This document shows, one piece after another, positions 7,940-16,680 of a DNA stretch of 64,000 bases (position 1 is its first letter; every line of letters begins with the position of its first letter). The translations under genes were made by a program, and so were the position numbers. Source of the stretch: Pseudomonas sp. L5B5 (GTDB lineage Bacteria > Pseudomonadota > Gammaproteobacteria > Pseudomonadales > Pseudomonadaceae). The stretch spans positions 372,001 to 436,000 of the forward strand of contig NZ_CP084742.1 in NCBI RefSeq assembly GCF_020520285.1. Direction: 5' to 3'. Below the pieces are notes generated by a model, which saw nothing but the letters and a program-made list of their open reading frames with translations, made no database searches and was not told the DNA's origin.

Positions 7940-9079
7940 TCAACGCAGGAGCGGCTGTTCCCACAGGTTCAACCTGACGCCGATTCCTCGCTCCAGCGCA
8001 TTGCGGTAGACCACGGTGCCCCAGGCCACGTCCTCCACGGGCAGACCGCCCACGGACAGGATGATGATTTCGTCATCGGTGCGTCGGCCAGGAGCCTGGC
8101 CGGCGACCATCACGCACAGGTCTTCGAGTTGTTCGCGATCCATTGCACCGGCAGCGATCAAGTCCAGGAAGCGCATCCCGATCATCGGGACAGTGGCGTG
8201 GGAGGGTTTTGGCACCTCGTCGTACCAGGCCTGGTAGAGGCCGGTGTGGTCCAGCACCTTGCGGATCTCGGGAGCCTCCATGCCCTGATCCATGTTGCAG
8301 GTGGCGGGCATCGACAGGAAAGCCCCGGGCCGCACCCATTCGCGCCGGACCGTAGGGTAGGTCGATGGGTCGCTGACCACGCCAGAAGCGCAAAAGGTCA
8401 CGATGTCGCTGTCACGCACGAGGGCTTCCAGGCTCTGGACCACCTGGACCTGGGTGATCTGCGGGAACGTCTCGGCCAGCCAGGCGAGGAAAGCTTGCAA
8501 GTTCTCCTCGCCACGGCCCTTGATCTTGACGGTGTCGATACCAGGGCACACGGCCATGAAGGCGGCCAGGGAGGTTCGGGCCATGACGCCCGGGCCGAGG
8601 ATTCCCACCACCCTGGAGTCCTTGCGCGCCAGGTAGCGCGCACCGACGCCGGCCACGGCGCCCGTGCGGTAGGCCGACAGCAGGTTGGCCGACATCACGG
8701 CCAGAGGGGCGGCAGTGTCGGCGTCGTGGAGCATGAACATCAGGATCGAACGGGGCAGCCCCTTGTCGCGGTTTTCGGCGTTGGAGCCGTAGCACTTCAT
8801 GCCGACCATGCGAAAGCGCCCTCCCAGGTAGGCCGGCATTGCCATGTAGCGGCGGTCGGCGGTGGGCTTGGGCATGTCGGGAAAGGGCGAGTTATCGGGG
8901 AACACCATCAGCGCCCCGTGCGAACTGTTGTTGACGCCTGCCATGCGGTAATCGTTGTGATGCAGCAGGTTGAATGTTTCTTCGATGGTGTCCACGCAAC
9001 TGGCCATGTCAGTCACACCGGCACGGACCATGTCCGTTTCGGACAGGTAAATGAAGTCGATCCTCGTTGAGGCGTTCAT
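7940..9079 (-). CDS. Ornithine cyclodeaminase/mu-crystallin-family protein, possible tyramine oxidase subunit B type
   Basis: 379 residues from the ATG at 9079, preceded by GAGGA. Family features are the substrate-site Lys region (VGMKCYGSN) and a Rossmann NAD(H) motif (GILGPGVMA). Members are NAD-dependent cyclodeaminases, imine reductases or amino-acid dehydrogenases; from memory this long subtype is often named tyramine oxidase subunit B, a name that needs checking. The frame stays open upstream to 9304 and would add an 18-Gln tract, but that part has no conserved look and the strong Shine-Dalgarno favours 9079. The CAA tract therefore probably lies in the leader or promoter. Confidence 0.8.
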   Translation of the reverse strand: MNASTRIDFIYLSETDMVRAGVTDMASCVDTIEETFNLLHHNDYRMAGVNNSSHGALMVFPDNSPFPDMPKPTADRRYMAMPAYLGGRFRMVGMKCYGSNAENRDKGLPRSILMFMLHDADTAAPLAVMSANLLSAYRTGAVAGVGARYLARKDSRVVGILGPGVMARTSLAAFMAVCPGIDTVKIKGRGEENLQAFLAWLAETFPQITQVQVVQSLEALVRDSDIVTFCASGVVSDPSTYPTVRREWVRPGAFLSMPATCNMDQGMEAPEIRKVLDHTGLYQAWYDEVPKPSHATVPMIGMRFLDLIAAGAMDREQLEDLCVMVAGQAPGRRTDDEIIILSVGGLPVEDVAWGTVVYRNALERGIGVRLNLWEQPLLR

Positions 9080-9100
9080 TTCTGAGGTTCCTCGCGGTCG

Positions 9101-9154
<54 letters not shown>

Positions 9155-9403
9155 GGCGGATCTTGCCGCGCACCTCCAAGGCGGTAAATTGCAAAAGCGG
9201 ATGCGAATTTTGCAGAATCGGCCAACCTGGAATTTCGCTTTGGCGGTCGCCGGAAAAGAGCGGACACTCCAGGCGACTGCACCGGCATGGACCTTGATGG
9301 CCATGCCTGGTGAGCTGGCCAGGACCGGCGGGTGCGGACCTGGCCGCTGGAGGGTAGGAGTGCTGCAGTTCGACTAACGCCAGGATGGCCCATTGGGTTG
9401 GTA

Positions 9404-10477
9404 ATGCGCATGAAGGAACCGGTTCCCCCAGTGTGTGGGTGCAGCGCGGATGCCGAGGGGCCTGCGACGATCCGCACGTTGTATCTGATCACCTTGCTCA
9501 ACGTGCTGGCGGAGGTTGGCAGTCGGGTCGATCCACTGCTGCGTGAGTTCGGCTTCCACAGGATGCAGGCAACGACACCTTATGAACGGGTGGCCCTGGG
9601 GCGTTATGTAGCGCTGCTCGAACAGGCGGCCGAGCGATTCGATCGACCCTTTCTGGGCCTGGACATGGGCGCGCGGTTTGGCCTGGAGGAGCTGGGACCG
9701 TTCCATGCCCTGTTCAGGGCTGCTGGCAACTTGCGCGAGGTGCTGGACTGCTTCCTGAAGTTCCAGCGGCGCTGGCAGACCCACACCTTGCTGGAGCTTG
9801 CCCGTGGCCCTGAGACCTCGACCTTGAGCTATCGGATCCAGGACCCCGGGATCTGGCCGCGGCGCCAGGACGCGGAGTTCACGATGGCCGGTTTCGTGTT
9901 GCTGACCAAGCAACTGGCACGGCCGCGATGGTCACCTGTGCAAGTACATTTCGAACACTCGATCGTTGGCAGGGAAAAAAGCCTCGCACGCTTCTTCGGC
10001 GCGCCAGTGCTGGGTAACCAGGCGGCCAATCAGGTGGTGATGTTCAATCAGGATCTGGAGCGCCCGTTCTACTGCGCTACCGGCGGGCAAGACCAGCGCT
10101 TGCACAGTGTGCTGGAGTGTCACCTGCTGGCTCTGCTGGGGCCTGAAGGTGCCGCCAGCCAGGATATTGCCACTCAGGCCAACGAGATCATTGCCCGTCG
10201 CCTGGGGCGGGGGGCGGTCGATTGCGACTCGATTGCCGCCGCGCTCGATCTTTCCTCACGCTCTCTGCGCAGGCGGTTGGCAGAGGAGGGCACCTGCTTT
10301 CGCAACCTGTTGCAGGAGGCGCGGCAAGCCAGGGCGCAGGCCTTGCTCCAGTCGCTGGACCTGCCGTTGTCGGCGGTAGCCCAGGGCCTGGGGTATTCCG
10401 ACCAGGCGACGTTTTCCCGGGCGTTCAAGGAGTGGACGGCGGTGTCGCCGCGGCGCTACTCGAAAAGCCAGGGCTAG
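9404..10477 (+). CDS. AraC-family transcriptional regulator (OruR/ArgR2-like architecture)
   Basis: 357 residues from the ATG at 9404; an earlier start at 9332 adds only unconserved sequence. The N-terminal about 200 residues match the arabinose-binding-like sensor domain (PF12625 type, IRTLYLITLLNVLAEVG and FGLEELGPFHALFR). The C-terminal about 100 residues carry the double HTH, ending in the family signature (VAQGLGYSDQATFSRAFKEW). It diverges from the cyclodeaminase-like/FAD-oxidoreductase pair, so it most likely activates that operon in response to its amine or amino-acid substrate. Confidence 0.88.
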   Translation: MRMKEPVPPVCGCSADAEGPATIRTLYLITLLNVLAEVGSRVDPLLREFGFHRMQATTPYERVALGRYVALLEQAAERFDRPFLGLDMGARFGLEELGPFHALFRAAGNLREVLDCFLKFQRRWQTHTLLELARGPETSTLSYRIQDPGIWPRRQDAEFTMAGFVLLTKQLARPRWSPVQVHFEHSIVGREKSLARFFGAPVLGNQAANQVVMFNQDLERPFYCATGGQDQRLHSVLECHLLALLGPEGAASQDIATQANEIIARRLGRGAVDCDSIAAALDLSSRSLRRRLAEEGTCFRNLLQEARQARAQALLQSLDLPLSAVAQGLGYSDQATFSRAFKEWTAVSPRRYSKSQG

Positions 10478-10508
10478 CGTTCAGCACGCCATGGCGCCAT
10501 CCGGGCAA

Positions 10509-10550
10509 TAAAAAACGCCGCGTATCGTGGAATACGCGGCGTTCTTTTTA
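10509..10550. terminator. Bidirectional Rho-independent terminator between araC-type gene and acnB
   Basis: AAAAAACGCCGCGTAT, CGTGG loop, AATACGCGGCGTTCTTTTT. The near-perfect stem has an A-run on the left and a T-run on the right, between two converging stops (10477 and 10564), so it can serve both genes. Confidence 0.92.
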
Positions 10551-10563
10551 CAACGCTGGAACC

Positions 10564-13173
10564 TTAGGCTTGCACCACCGGGATCTTGGCGTTGGCGGCT
10601 GCTTCACGGAACTCGGCGATCTGGTCGAAGCTCAGGTAGCGGTATACGTCCGCTGCCATGCTGTCGATCTTGCCGGCGTATTCCATGTACTCCTCGACGG
10701 TCGGCAGGCGACCCAGGATCGAGGCCACCGACGCCAGCTCGGCCGAAGCCAGGTAGACGTTGGCGCCATCGCCCAGACGGTTCGGGAAGTTACGGGTCGA
10801 AGTCGACACCACGGTCGAGTTCGGCTCTACACGTGCCTGGTTACCCATGCACAGCGAGCAGCCCGGCATTTCCATGCGCGCGCCAGCCTTGCCGTAGATG
10901 CCGTAGTAGCCTTCCTCGGTCAGCTGGTGAGCATCCATCTTGGTCGGCGGCGACAGCCACAGGCGGGTTGGCAGTTGGCCCTTGACCTGATCCAGCAGCT
11001 TGCCGGCTGCGCGGAAGTGACCAATGTTGGTCATGCAGGAACCGATGAACACTTCGTCGATCTTCTGGCCGGCAACGCTGGACAGCAGACGGGCGTCGTC
11101 CGGGTCGTTCGGCGCGCACAGTACCGGCTCGCTGATGTCGGCCAGGTCGATTTCGATGACTTCGGCGTATTCGGCGTCGGCATCGGCTTCCATCAACTCA
11201 GGGTTGGCGATCCAGGCTTCCATCGCTTGAGCGCGACGTTCCAGGGTACGTGCATCGCCGTAGCCTTCGCCGATCATCCAGCGCAGCAGGGTGATGTTGG
11301 ACTGCAGGTACTCGGTGATCGACTCTTTGGACAGCTTGATGGTGCAACCGGCAGCCGAACGTTCGGCCGAGGCGTCGGACAGTTCGAACGCCTGCTCCAG
11401 GGTCAGGCCTTCCAGGCCTTCGATTTCCAGGATGCGGCCGGAGAAGGCGTTTTTCTTGCCTTTCTTCTCGACGGTCAGCAGGCCGTTCTGGATGGCGAAG
11501 TAAGGAATGGCATGCACTAGGTCACGCAGGGTGATGCCAGGCTTCATCTTGCCCTTGAAGCGCACCAGGATCGATTCCGGCATGTCCAGTGGCATGACGC
11601 CAGTGGCGGCAGCGAAGGCTACCAGGCCGGAACCGGCCGGGAACGAGATGCCCATCGGGAAGCGGGTGTGGGAGTCGCCACCGGTGCCGACGGTGTCTGG
11701 CAGCAGCATGCGGTTCAGCCACGAGTGGATGATGCCGTCGCCCGGACGCAGGGAAACGCCGCCGCGGGTCATGATGAAGTCAGGCAGGGTGTGGTGGGTG
11801 GTCACGTCGATCGGCTTTGGATACGCCGCGGTGTGGCAGAAGGACTGCATCACCAGGTCAGCCGAGAAGCCCAGGCACGCCAGGTCCTTGAGTTCGTCAC
11901 GGGTCATGGGGCCGGTGGTGTCCTGGGAACCCACGGTGGTCATTTTCGGTTCGCAGTAGGTGCCAGGACGAATGCCTTTGCCTTCTGCCAGGCCGCAAGC
12001 CTTGCCGACCATCTTCTGCGCCAGGGTGAAACCCTTGGTGCTTTCAGCCGGGGCTTCAGGCTTCTTGAACAGGTCGAACGCAGGCAGACCCAGCTCGGCG
12101 CGAGCCTTCTCGGTCAGGCCACGGCCGATGATCAGCGGGATACGACCGCCGGCACGTACTTCGTCCAACAGCACCGGAGTCTTCATCTCGAAGGTGGTCA
12201 GGACTTCGTCGGTGCCGTGCTTGCAGACTTTGCCAGCATGCGGGTACAGGTCGATCACGTCGCCCATGTGCATGTTGGAAACGTCGAACTCGATCGGCAG
12301 GGCGCCGGCATCTTCCATGGTGTTGTAGAAGATCGGAGCGATCTTGCTGCCGAAGCAGAAACCGCCGCCGCGCTTGTTCGGCACGTAAGGGATGTCGTCG
12401 CCGAAGAACCACAGCACCGAGTTGGTCGCCGATTTACGCGAGGAACCCGTACCGACCACGTCACCGACGTAGGCGATCGGGAAGCCGTCGTTGCGCATGG
12501 CTTCGATCTGCTTCATTGGGCCGGTCTTGCCTTGCTCGTCCGGAACGATGCCGTCACGGGCCATTTTCAGCATGGCCAGGGCGTGCAGCGGGATGTCGGG
12601 ACGCGACCAGGCATCTGGAGCAGGGGACAGGTCGTCGGTGTTGGTTTCGCCGGTGACCTTGAACACCCGCAGGCTGATCTTGTCGGCCAGTACCGGGCGC
12701 TTCTTGAACCACTCGCCTTCAGCCCAGGATTGCAGCACGGCCTTGGCGTGAACGTTGCCGTTCTTGGCTTTTTCAGCCACGTCGTGGAAGGCATCGAACA
12801 TCAGCAGCGTGTGCTTGAGTTCTTCGGCGGCCACAGGAGCCAGTTCGGCGTCGTCCAGCAGTTCAACCAGAGTGACGATGTTGTAGCCGCCTTGCATGGT
12901 GCCGAGCAGTTCTACAGCGCGCTTCTTGTCCAGCAGAGGGGAGGAGACTTCGCCCTTGGCCAGTGCAGACAGGAAACCGGCTTTTACATAAGCGGCTTCG
13001 TCCACGCCTGGTGGAATACGGTTGGTGATCAGGTCGAGGAGAACGGCTTCTTCGCCAGCCGGAGGATTCTTCAGCAGCTCGACCAGGCCTGCAGTTTGTT
13101 CGGCGTTAAGCGGCTGGGGAACGATACCCAGTGCTGCGCGCTCTTCGATATGTTTGCGGTAGGCTTCAAGCAC
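10564..13173 (-). CDS. acnB: Bifunctional aconitate hydratase 2 / 2-methylisocitrate dehydratase
   Basis: 869 residues, as expected for AcnB. The N-terminal HEAT-like region starts [15 protein letters not shown], followed by the swivel domain and the catalytic domains. The [4Fe-4S] ligands are present in [11 protein letters not shown] and [10 protein letters not shown]. It isomerises citrate to isocitrate in the TCA cycle. The start is taken as GTG at 13173, with GAGGG upstream; this matches the E. coli N-terminus, whereas an ATG 16 codons earlier does not. A 138-bp nested inverted repeat lies in the upstream region. Confidence 0.97.
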   Translation of the reverse strand: MLEAYRKHIEERAALGIVPQPLNAEQTAGLVELLKNPPAGEEAVLLDLITNRIPPGVDEAAYVKAGFLSALAKGEVSSPLLDKKRAVELLGTMQGGYNIVTLVELLDDAELAPVAAEELKHTLLMFDAFHDVAEKAKNGNVHAKAVLQSWAEGEWFKKRPVLADKISLRVFKVTGETNTDDLSPAPDAWSRPDIPLHALAMLKMARDGIVPDEQGKTGPMKQIEAMRNDGFPIAYVGDVVGTGSSRKSATNSVLWFFGDDIPYVPNKRGGGFCFGSKIAPIFYNTMEDAGALPIEFDVSNMHMGDVIDLYPHAGKVCKHGTDEVLTTFEMKTPVLLDEVRAGGRIPLIIGRGLTEKARAELGLPAFDLFKKPEAPAESTKGFTLAQKMVGKACGLAEGKGIRPGTYCEPKMTTVGSQDTTGPMTRDELKDLACLGFSADLVMQSFCHTAAYPKPIDVTTHHTLPDFIMTRGGVSLRPGDGIIHSWLNRMLLPDTVGTGGDSHTRFPMGISFPAGSGLVAFAAATGVMPLDMPESILVRFKGKMKPGITLRDLVHAIPYFAIQNGLLTVEKKGKKNAFSGRILEIEGLEGLTLEQAFELSDASAERSAAGCTIKLSKESITEYLQSNITLLRWMIGEGYGDARTLERRAQAMEAWIANPELMEADADAEYAEVIEIDLADISEPVLCAPNDPDDARLLSSVAGQKIDEVFIGSCMTNIGHFRAAGKLLDQVKGQLPTRLWLSPPTKMDAHQLTEEGYYGIYGKAGARMEMPGCSLCMGNQARVEPNSTVVSTSTRNFPNRLGDGANVYLASAELASVASILGRLPTVEEYMEYAGKIDSMAADVYRYLSFDQIAEFREAAANAKIPVVQA

Positions 13174-13294
13174 AGTTATTACCCTCATCAGTGGTCCCAA
13201 ATGGGTGTCCGGGACGCTCATCCCGAAATTGCCGTACTCATGCGCTGCGTGGCGTTGTGGGCCACTTAGCCAGAATTACCGACAATTCCTTACA

Positions 13295-13432
13295 GAAGCT
13301 GCTTTCAAAGTTTTACGCCTGCAGAACGGGAGCTGATGAGGGCTGGCGTTGGGCTTTTCCCCGCTGGAAAAACCCCTCGCCAACACCGCTCTGAAGGAAC
13401 GACTGTGCTCGTGACGCTTTGAAAACAGCTTC
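13295..13432. promoter_or_regulatory. Nested inverted repeat upstream of acnB
   Basis: Outer arms GAAGCTGCTTTCAAAG (13295-13310) and CTTTGAAAACAGCTTC (13417-13432) match at 15 of 16 positions. Inside them a second imperfect hairpin (GTTGGGCTTTTCC against GGAAAAACCCCTCGCCAAC, about 13349-13386) is centred. The structure begins 122 bp upstream of the acnB start. It may be a structured leader, a small RNA or a palindromic mobile remnant. Nothing else is recognisable in the 408-bp interval 13174-13581 between acnB and the divergent DUF1289 gene. Confidence 0.5.
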
Positions 13433-13581
13433 AAACGGACATTGGCGCCTAAAAAGGCTGGCTGATTCTACGGCAAAAAAAATCTAAACGTAAGTTGGCG
13501 TATTGAAGTTTGAGGGGTGATCAATGTTAGACAAAGGGCTAACATGCCGGCCTGTTTTGTTTTTCCGCGTGTTGTCCACCT

Positions 13582-14052
13582 ATGCCCAACCAGACCATCA
13601 AGACCCCCTGCGTCGGCCTTTGCTCCACTGTCTACGGCGACCTGGTGTGTCGAGGCTGCAAGCGTTTCCACCATGAGGTAGTCAACTGGAATGGCTACAA
13701 CGAGGACGAGAAGCGCGCGGTCTGGCTACGCCTGGAACAGCTGCTGGTCCAGGTGATGACGGCCAAGCTCGAAGTCTTCGATCCGGCGCGGCTGCGCGCT
13801 CAGCTGGAGCAGCGCAAGATCCGTTTCGTGCCCCATCAGTCGGAATACTGCTGGGCCTACCAGCTGATTGCCCGTGGAGCACGGGTGATCAACCAGCTGG
13901 ATGCCTATGGGATGGTGTTGTTGCCGGAGTTTCGCGACTGGGGCCTGCCGGAGTTGCGTGATGCCATCGATCGGGAGTTCTTCCTGCTGTCCGAGGCCCA
14001 CTACCAGCGTTACATCGCCCCGGGCTTCCTCAAGGATGCGCTGGGTTCCTGA
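13582..14052 (+). CDS. DUF1289-domain protein
   Basis: 156 residues. The N-terminal DUF1289 module has four Cys (CVGLCSTVYGDLVCRGC, residues 10-26) that probably bind Zn or an Fe-S cluster, then the family's RRT/HHEVVNW segment. A longer C-terminal part (about 100 residues) is specific to the Pseudomonas version. Function is unknown; the small family has been proposed to act in Fe-S or redox chemistry. From memory, this gene sits between acnB and a usp gene in P. aeruginosa too, which supports the assignment of the region. Confidence 0.85.
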   Translation: MPNQTIKTPCVGLCSTVYGDLVCRGCKRFHHEVVNWNGYNEDEKRAVWLRLEQLLVQVMTAKLEVFDPARLRAQLEQRKIRFVPHQSEYCWAYQLIARGARVINQLDAYGMVLLPEFRDWGLPELRDAIDREFFLLSEAHYQRYIAPGFLKDALGS

Positions 14053-14057
14053 CTGAA

Positions 14058-14090
14058 GGTCGTGGCAGGACCGGTTGCCCTGTCACGACC
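14058..14090. terminator. Hairpin between the DUF1289 and UspE-like genes
   Basis: GGTCGTGGCAGG pairs with CCTGTCACGACC across the loop, between two converging stops. A strong stem without a T-run, so it is a likely but not certain terminator. Confidence 0.55.
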
Positions 14091-14098
14091 CCTCTGCC

Positions 14099-14962
14099 TC
14101 AGGCCTTGGCGGCCAACTCTTCCAGGTGCCCCATGATCTGTGCCGGCTTGAGCACCAGCACGTCGCTGTCCAGGGCATCGAGCACCACCTCGGCGGTGTT
14201 GCCGATCAGCGCCCCGGACAGGCCGGTGCGGGCCACGGTACCGATGATGGTCAGGACCGCTTCCAGCTTGTGGGCCAGATGGGGGATCAGCACGTCCGCC
14301 GGGCCTTCCTCGATATGCAGGTGGCCATCGTCGATGTCGAACTCGGACTGGAATGCCTGGCACGCCTCGCGATAGCGCTTCTCGATGGTTTCCTTGAGTT
14401 GGAACACCGGGTCGGCCGCCGACAGCATCGGCGACGGATGGGCGCTGATCACGTGCAACTGGGCCTTGGCCAGGCTCGCGATATCGAAGCCGTGGTCGAC
14501 GATGCTGGCATGCAGGGCCCGGTGTTCACCGTCCAGGTTGCCGACATCGATGGCCGCCATGACTACGCCGCCTGTCCAGGGCGTAGCCGTCTTGACCAGC
14601 AGTACCGGGGTGGGGCAATACCGCAGCAGCTTCCAGTCGGCAGGCGTCAGCAGGGCCTTTTTCAACGGGGCGTCAGGCAGGTGCTGCTTGATCACCAGGC
14701 CGCAGCCTTCGGCCTGCTGCACATCGATGATGGTCTCGTGCAGGCTTTCGTTCCATGCCTGCTCGGTGGTGACGCTGTAGCCTTCGCCGACCAGGCTGCT
14801 CTTGAGCACGCTCAACAGCGCCGAATGCTCATGCTTCTTGTCGCAGACCAGCAGGTGCAGGTGGGCCTGGGTCACCCCGGCAATCAGCTTGGCGCGCTTG
14901 AGGGCCAGGCTTTCGCCGGGCGTGGGATCGATGACCACCAGAATGCTGCGGATGTCTTGCAT
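14099..14962 (-). CDS. Tandem-domain universal stress protein (UspE-like)
   Basis: 287 residues with two Usp domains, the architecture of UspE. The second domain has a glycine-rich ATP-site-like segment (GTVARTGLSGALIGNTAE). The start at 14962 follows GGAGAT; upstream in-frame codons lack support. A perfect Anr/Fnr box, TTGATGCATATCAA, is centred 77 bp upstream, so induction under low oxygen is predicted. In P. aeruginosa several usp genes, including the one beside acnB, are known to need Anr and to help survival under anaerobic energy starvation. Confidence 0.9.
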   Translation of the reverse strand: MQDIRSILVVIDPTPGESLALKRAKLIAGVTQAHLHLLVCDKKHEHSALLSVLKSSLVGEGYSVTTEQAWNESLHETIIDVQQAEGCGLVIKQHLPDAPLKKALLTPADWKLLRYCPTPVLLVKTATPWTGGVVMAAIDVGNLDGEHRALHASIVDHGFDIASLAKAQLHVISAHPSPMLSAADPVFQLKETIEKRYREACQAFQSEFDIDDGHLHIEEGPADVLIPHLAHKLEAVLTIIGTVARTGLSGALIGNTAEVVLDALDSDVLVLKPAQIMGHLEELAAKA

Positions 14963-15032
14963 GATCGGGATCTCCGGCAAAGGGTGAAGGGACGCTGTGC
15001 ACAACTATAGTTGCTGGTGCCTGGGCCGGACG

Positions 15033-15046
15033 TTGATGCATATCAA
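15033..15046. promoter_or_regulatory. Perfect Anr/Fnr box upstream of the UspE-like gene
   Basis: TTGATGCATATCAA matches TTGAT-N4-ATCAA exactly and is fully palindromic. It is centred 77 bp upstream of the usp start codon, the right place for a class II activator site of a short leader transcript. Confidence 0.85.
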
Positions 15047-15194
15047 TCGCGGTCGCTGGTGGTCTGCGGCGTGGCCGGTATAATCGCCGCCCTTGCCTGT
15101 GAAGCCCTGTCTGTCCCGTGAGCCTCATGTTATCGACCACTGCTCAAACCGCCTGCCAGCCCCGAGCTGGGGCGGATCGCCCGGAAACTTGCCG

Positions 15195-15800
15195 ATGAAC
15201 TTCCTGCCCATTGATCAATTCCTCGGCTGCCGAACTCCCGATGCCTGGGTCCAGGCGGCCCTGGCCGACCAGGAAAACCTGCTGATCGACCACAAGAACT
15301 GCGAGTTCAAGGCAGCCAGCACGGCCCTGAGCCTGATCGCCAAGTACCACTCGCACCTCGACCTGATCAACATGATGTCGCGCCTGGCCCGCGAGGAGCT
15401 GGTGCACCATGAACAGGTCCTGCGCCTGATGAAGAAGCGCAAGGTCGAGCTGCGCCAGCTGTCGGCCGGGCGTTATGCCTCGGGCTTGCGCAAGGTGGTA
15501 CGCAACCACGAGCCGGTGAAACTGGTGGATACCCTGGTGGTGGGCGCCTTCATCGAGGCTCGCAGTTGCGAGCGTTTCGAGGCCCTGGTCCCGCATCTGG
15601 ACGAGGAGTTGGGCACCTTCTACTTCGGCCTGCTCAAGAGCGAAGCCCGGCACTACCAGGGCTACCTGAAGCTGGCCTACCAGTACGGCGACGCCGATGA
15701 CATCGCCCGGGTGATCGACAGAGTGCGCGCCGCCGAGCAGGAACTGATCGAATCCCCTGACCAGGAGTTCCGCTTCCACAGCGGCGTGCCAGCCTGGTGA
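15195..15800 (+). CDS. miaE: tRNA-(ms2io6A)-hydroxylase
   Basis: 201 residues, normal for MiaE. The ferritin-like diiron motifs are present: HKNCEFKAAS, REELVHHEQV, ARSCERFE and EARHYQGY, supplying the Glu and His ligands. It hydroxylates the isopentenyl side chain of ms2i6A37 in tRNAs reading UNN codons, an oxygen-dependent step. The ATG at 15195 is used because the upstream extension (from 15093) is not conserved in character. Confidence 0.93.
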   Translation: MNFLPIDQFLGCRTPDAWVQAALADQENLLIDHKNCEFKAASTALSLIAKYHSHLDLINMMSRLAREELVHHEQVLRLMKKRKVELRQLSAGRYASGLRKVVRNHEPVKLVDTLVVGAFIEARSCERFEALVPHLDEELGTFYFGLLKSEARHYQGYLKLAYQYGDADDIARVIDRVRAAEQELIESPDQEFRFHSGVPAW

Positions 15801-15806
15801 ACAACG

Positions 15807-15826
15807 GCCCCCGCCACGCCGGGGGC
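15807..15826. terminator. Short GC hairpin after miaE
   Basis: GCCCCC and GGGGGC form a 6-bp stem directly after the miaE stop, followed by an A/T-rich stretch but no clean T-run. A weak terminator candidate. Confidence 0.35.
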
Positions 15827-15926
15827 AAATTGTTAAAAACTCTTAAAAAGATGAAATCTTGCATAAAGCCCTGTCGCTTTCGTGTTTTGTGCAGGGGCGT
15901 TAGCCTTTCTTTAATCCGATGCCGCT

Positions 15927-15932
15927 TATAAT
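15927..15932 (+). promoter_or_regulatory. Consensus -10 element upstream of the parR-like gene
   Basis: A perfect TATAAT lies 38 bp before the chosen start at 15970. No clear TTGACA is at the usual spacing, so this would be an activator-dependent promoter, in keeping with autoregulation by the two-component system. Confidence 0.45.
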
Positions 15933-15969
15933 GCGCGCACTCAAATTGTGCGTTCGCAGACTGGTATTT

Positions 15970-16680
15970 ATGGATAACCTGGGTCTTGGCAAAGTGTTGC
16001 TGGTGGAGGATGACGAGAAGCTCGCCGGGCTGATCGCCAATTTTTTGTCCCAGCATGGCTTTGAAGTGCTGACTGTTCATCGGGGCGACGTGGCCCTGTC
16101 GGCTTTTCTCGAGTTCAAACCGAAGCTGGTGGTGCTCGATCTGATGTTGCCGGGCCAGAGCGGTCTGCATGTGTGCCGCGAGATCCGTGCGGTGTCGGAC
16201 ACCCCGATTGTCATCCTCACCGCCAAGGAAGACGACCTGGACCATATCCTCGGCCTGGAGTCCGGCGCCGACGACTATGTGATCAAGCCGATCAAGCCGG
16301 CGGTGCTGCTCGCCCGCCTGCGGGCCCTGCAGCGGCGCCAGGTGACCGAACCCGCTGCCCAGCGTGGCGCCCTGCAGTTCGGGGTGCTGAGCATCGATCG
16401 CAGCAGCCGCGAGGTGCGCCTGGGCGGCGAGCCGATCGAGCTGACCACCATGGAGTTCGAACTGTTGTGGCTGCTGGCCGGCTCGGCGGGCAATACCCTG
16501 TCGCGGGACGACATTCTCAACCGCATGCGCGGCATCGAGTTCGACGGCCTGAACCGCAGCGTCGATGTCTACATCAGCAAGCTGCGCCACAAACTCAAGG
16601 ACAATCCTCGCGAGCCGGTCTGCATCAAGACCGTGTGGGGCAAGGGCTACCTGTTCAATCCGTTCGCCTGGGAGATCTGA
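15970..16680 (+). CDS. parR: OmpR/RstA-type response regulator, probable ParR
   Basis: 236 residues. Receiver domain with acidic pocket (VEDDEK), phospho-acceptor Asp57 (LVVLDLMLPG) and the conserved Lys in VIKPIKP; C-terminal winged helix with the RSVDVYISKLRHKL recognition segment. The ATG at 15970 is chosen; starts at 15919 or 15931 overlap the promoter. Its stop abuts the kinase start with no gap. The neighbourhood (kinase of 429 residues, facing mipA and a beta-lactamase-fold gene) matches what I recall of the P. aeruginosa parRS-PA1797 region, which controls adaptive polymyxin tolerance. The symbol rests on that context. Confidence 0.72.
   Translation: MDNLGLGKVLLVEDDEKLAGLIANFLSQHGFEVLTVHRGDVALSAFLEFKPKLVVLDLMLPGQSGLHVCREIRAVSDTPIVILTAKEDDLDHILGLESGADDYVIKPIKPAVLLARLRALQRRQVTEPAAQRGALQFGVLSIDRSSREVRLGGEPIELTTMEFELLWLLAGSAGNTLSRDDILNRMRGIEFDGLNRSVDVYISKLRHKLKDNPREPVCIKTVWGKGYLFNPFAWEI

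Noticed and set aside
11668..13269. 533-codon open frame opposite acnB
   Set aside because: acnB is unambiguous; the reverse frame has no motif.
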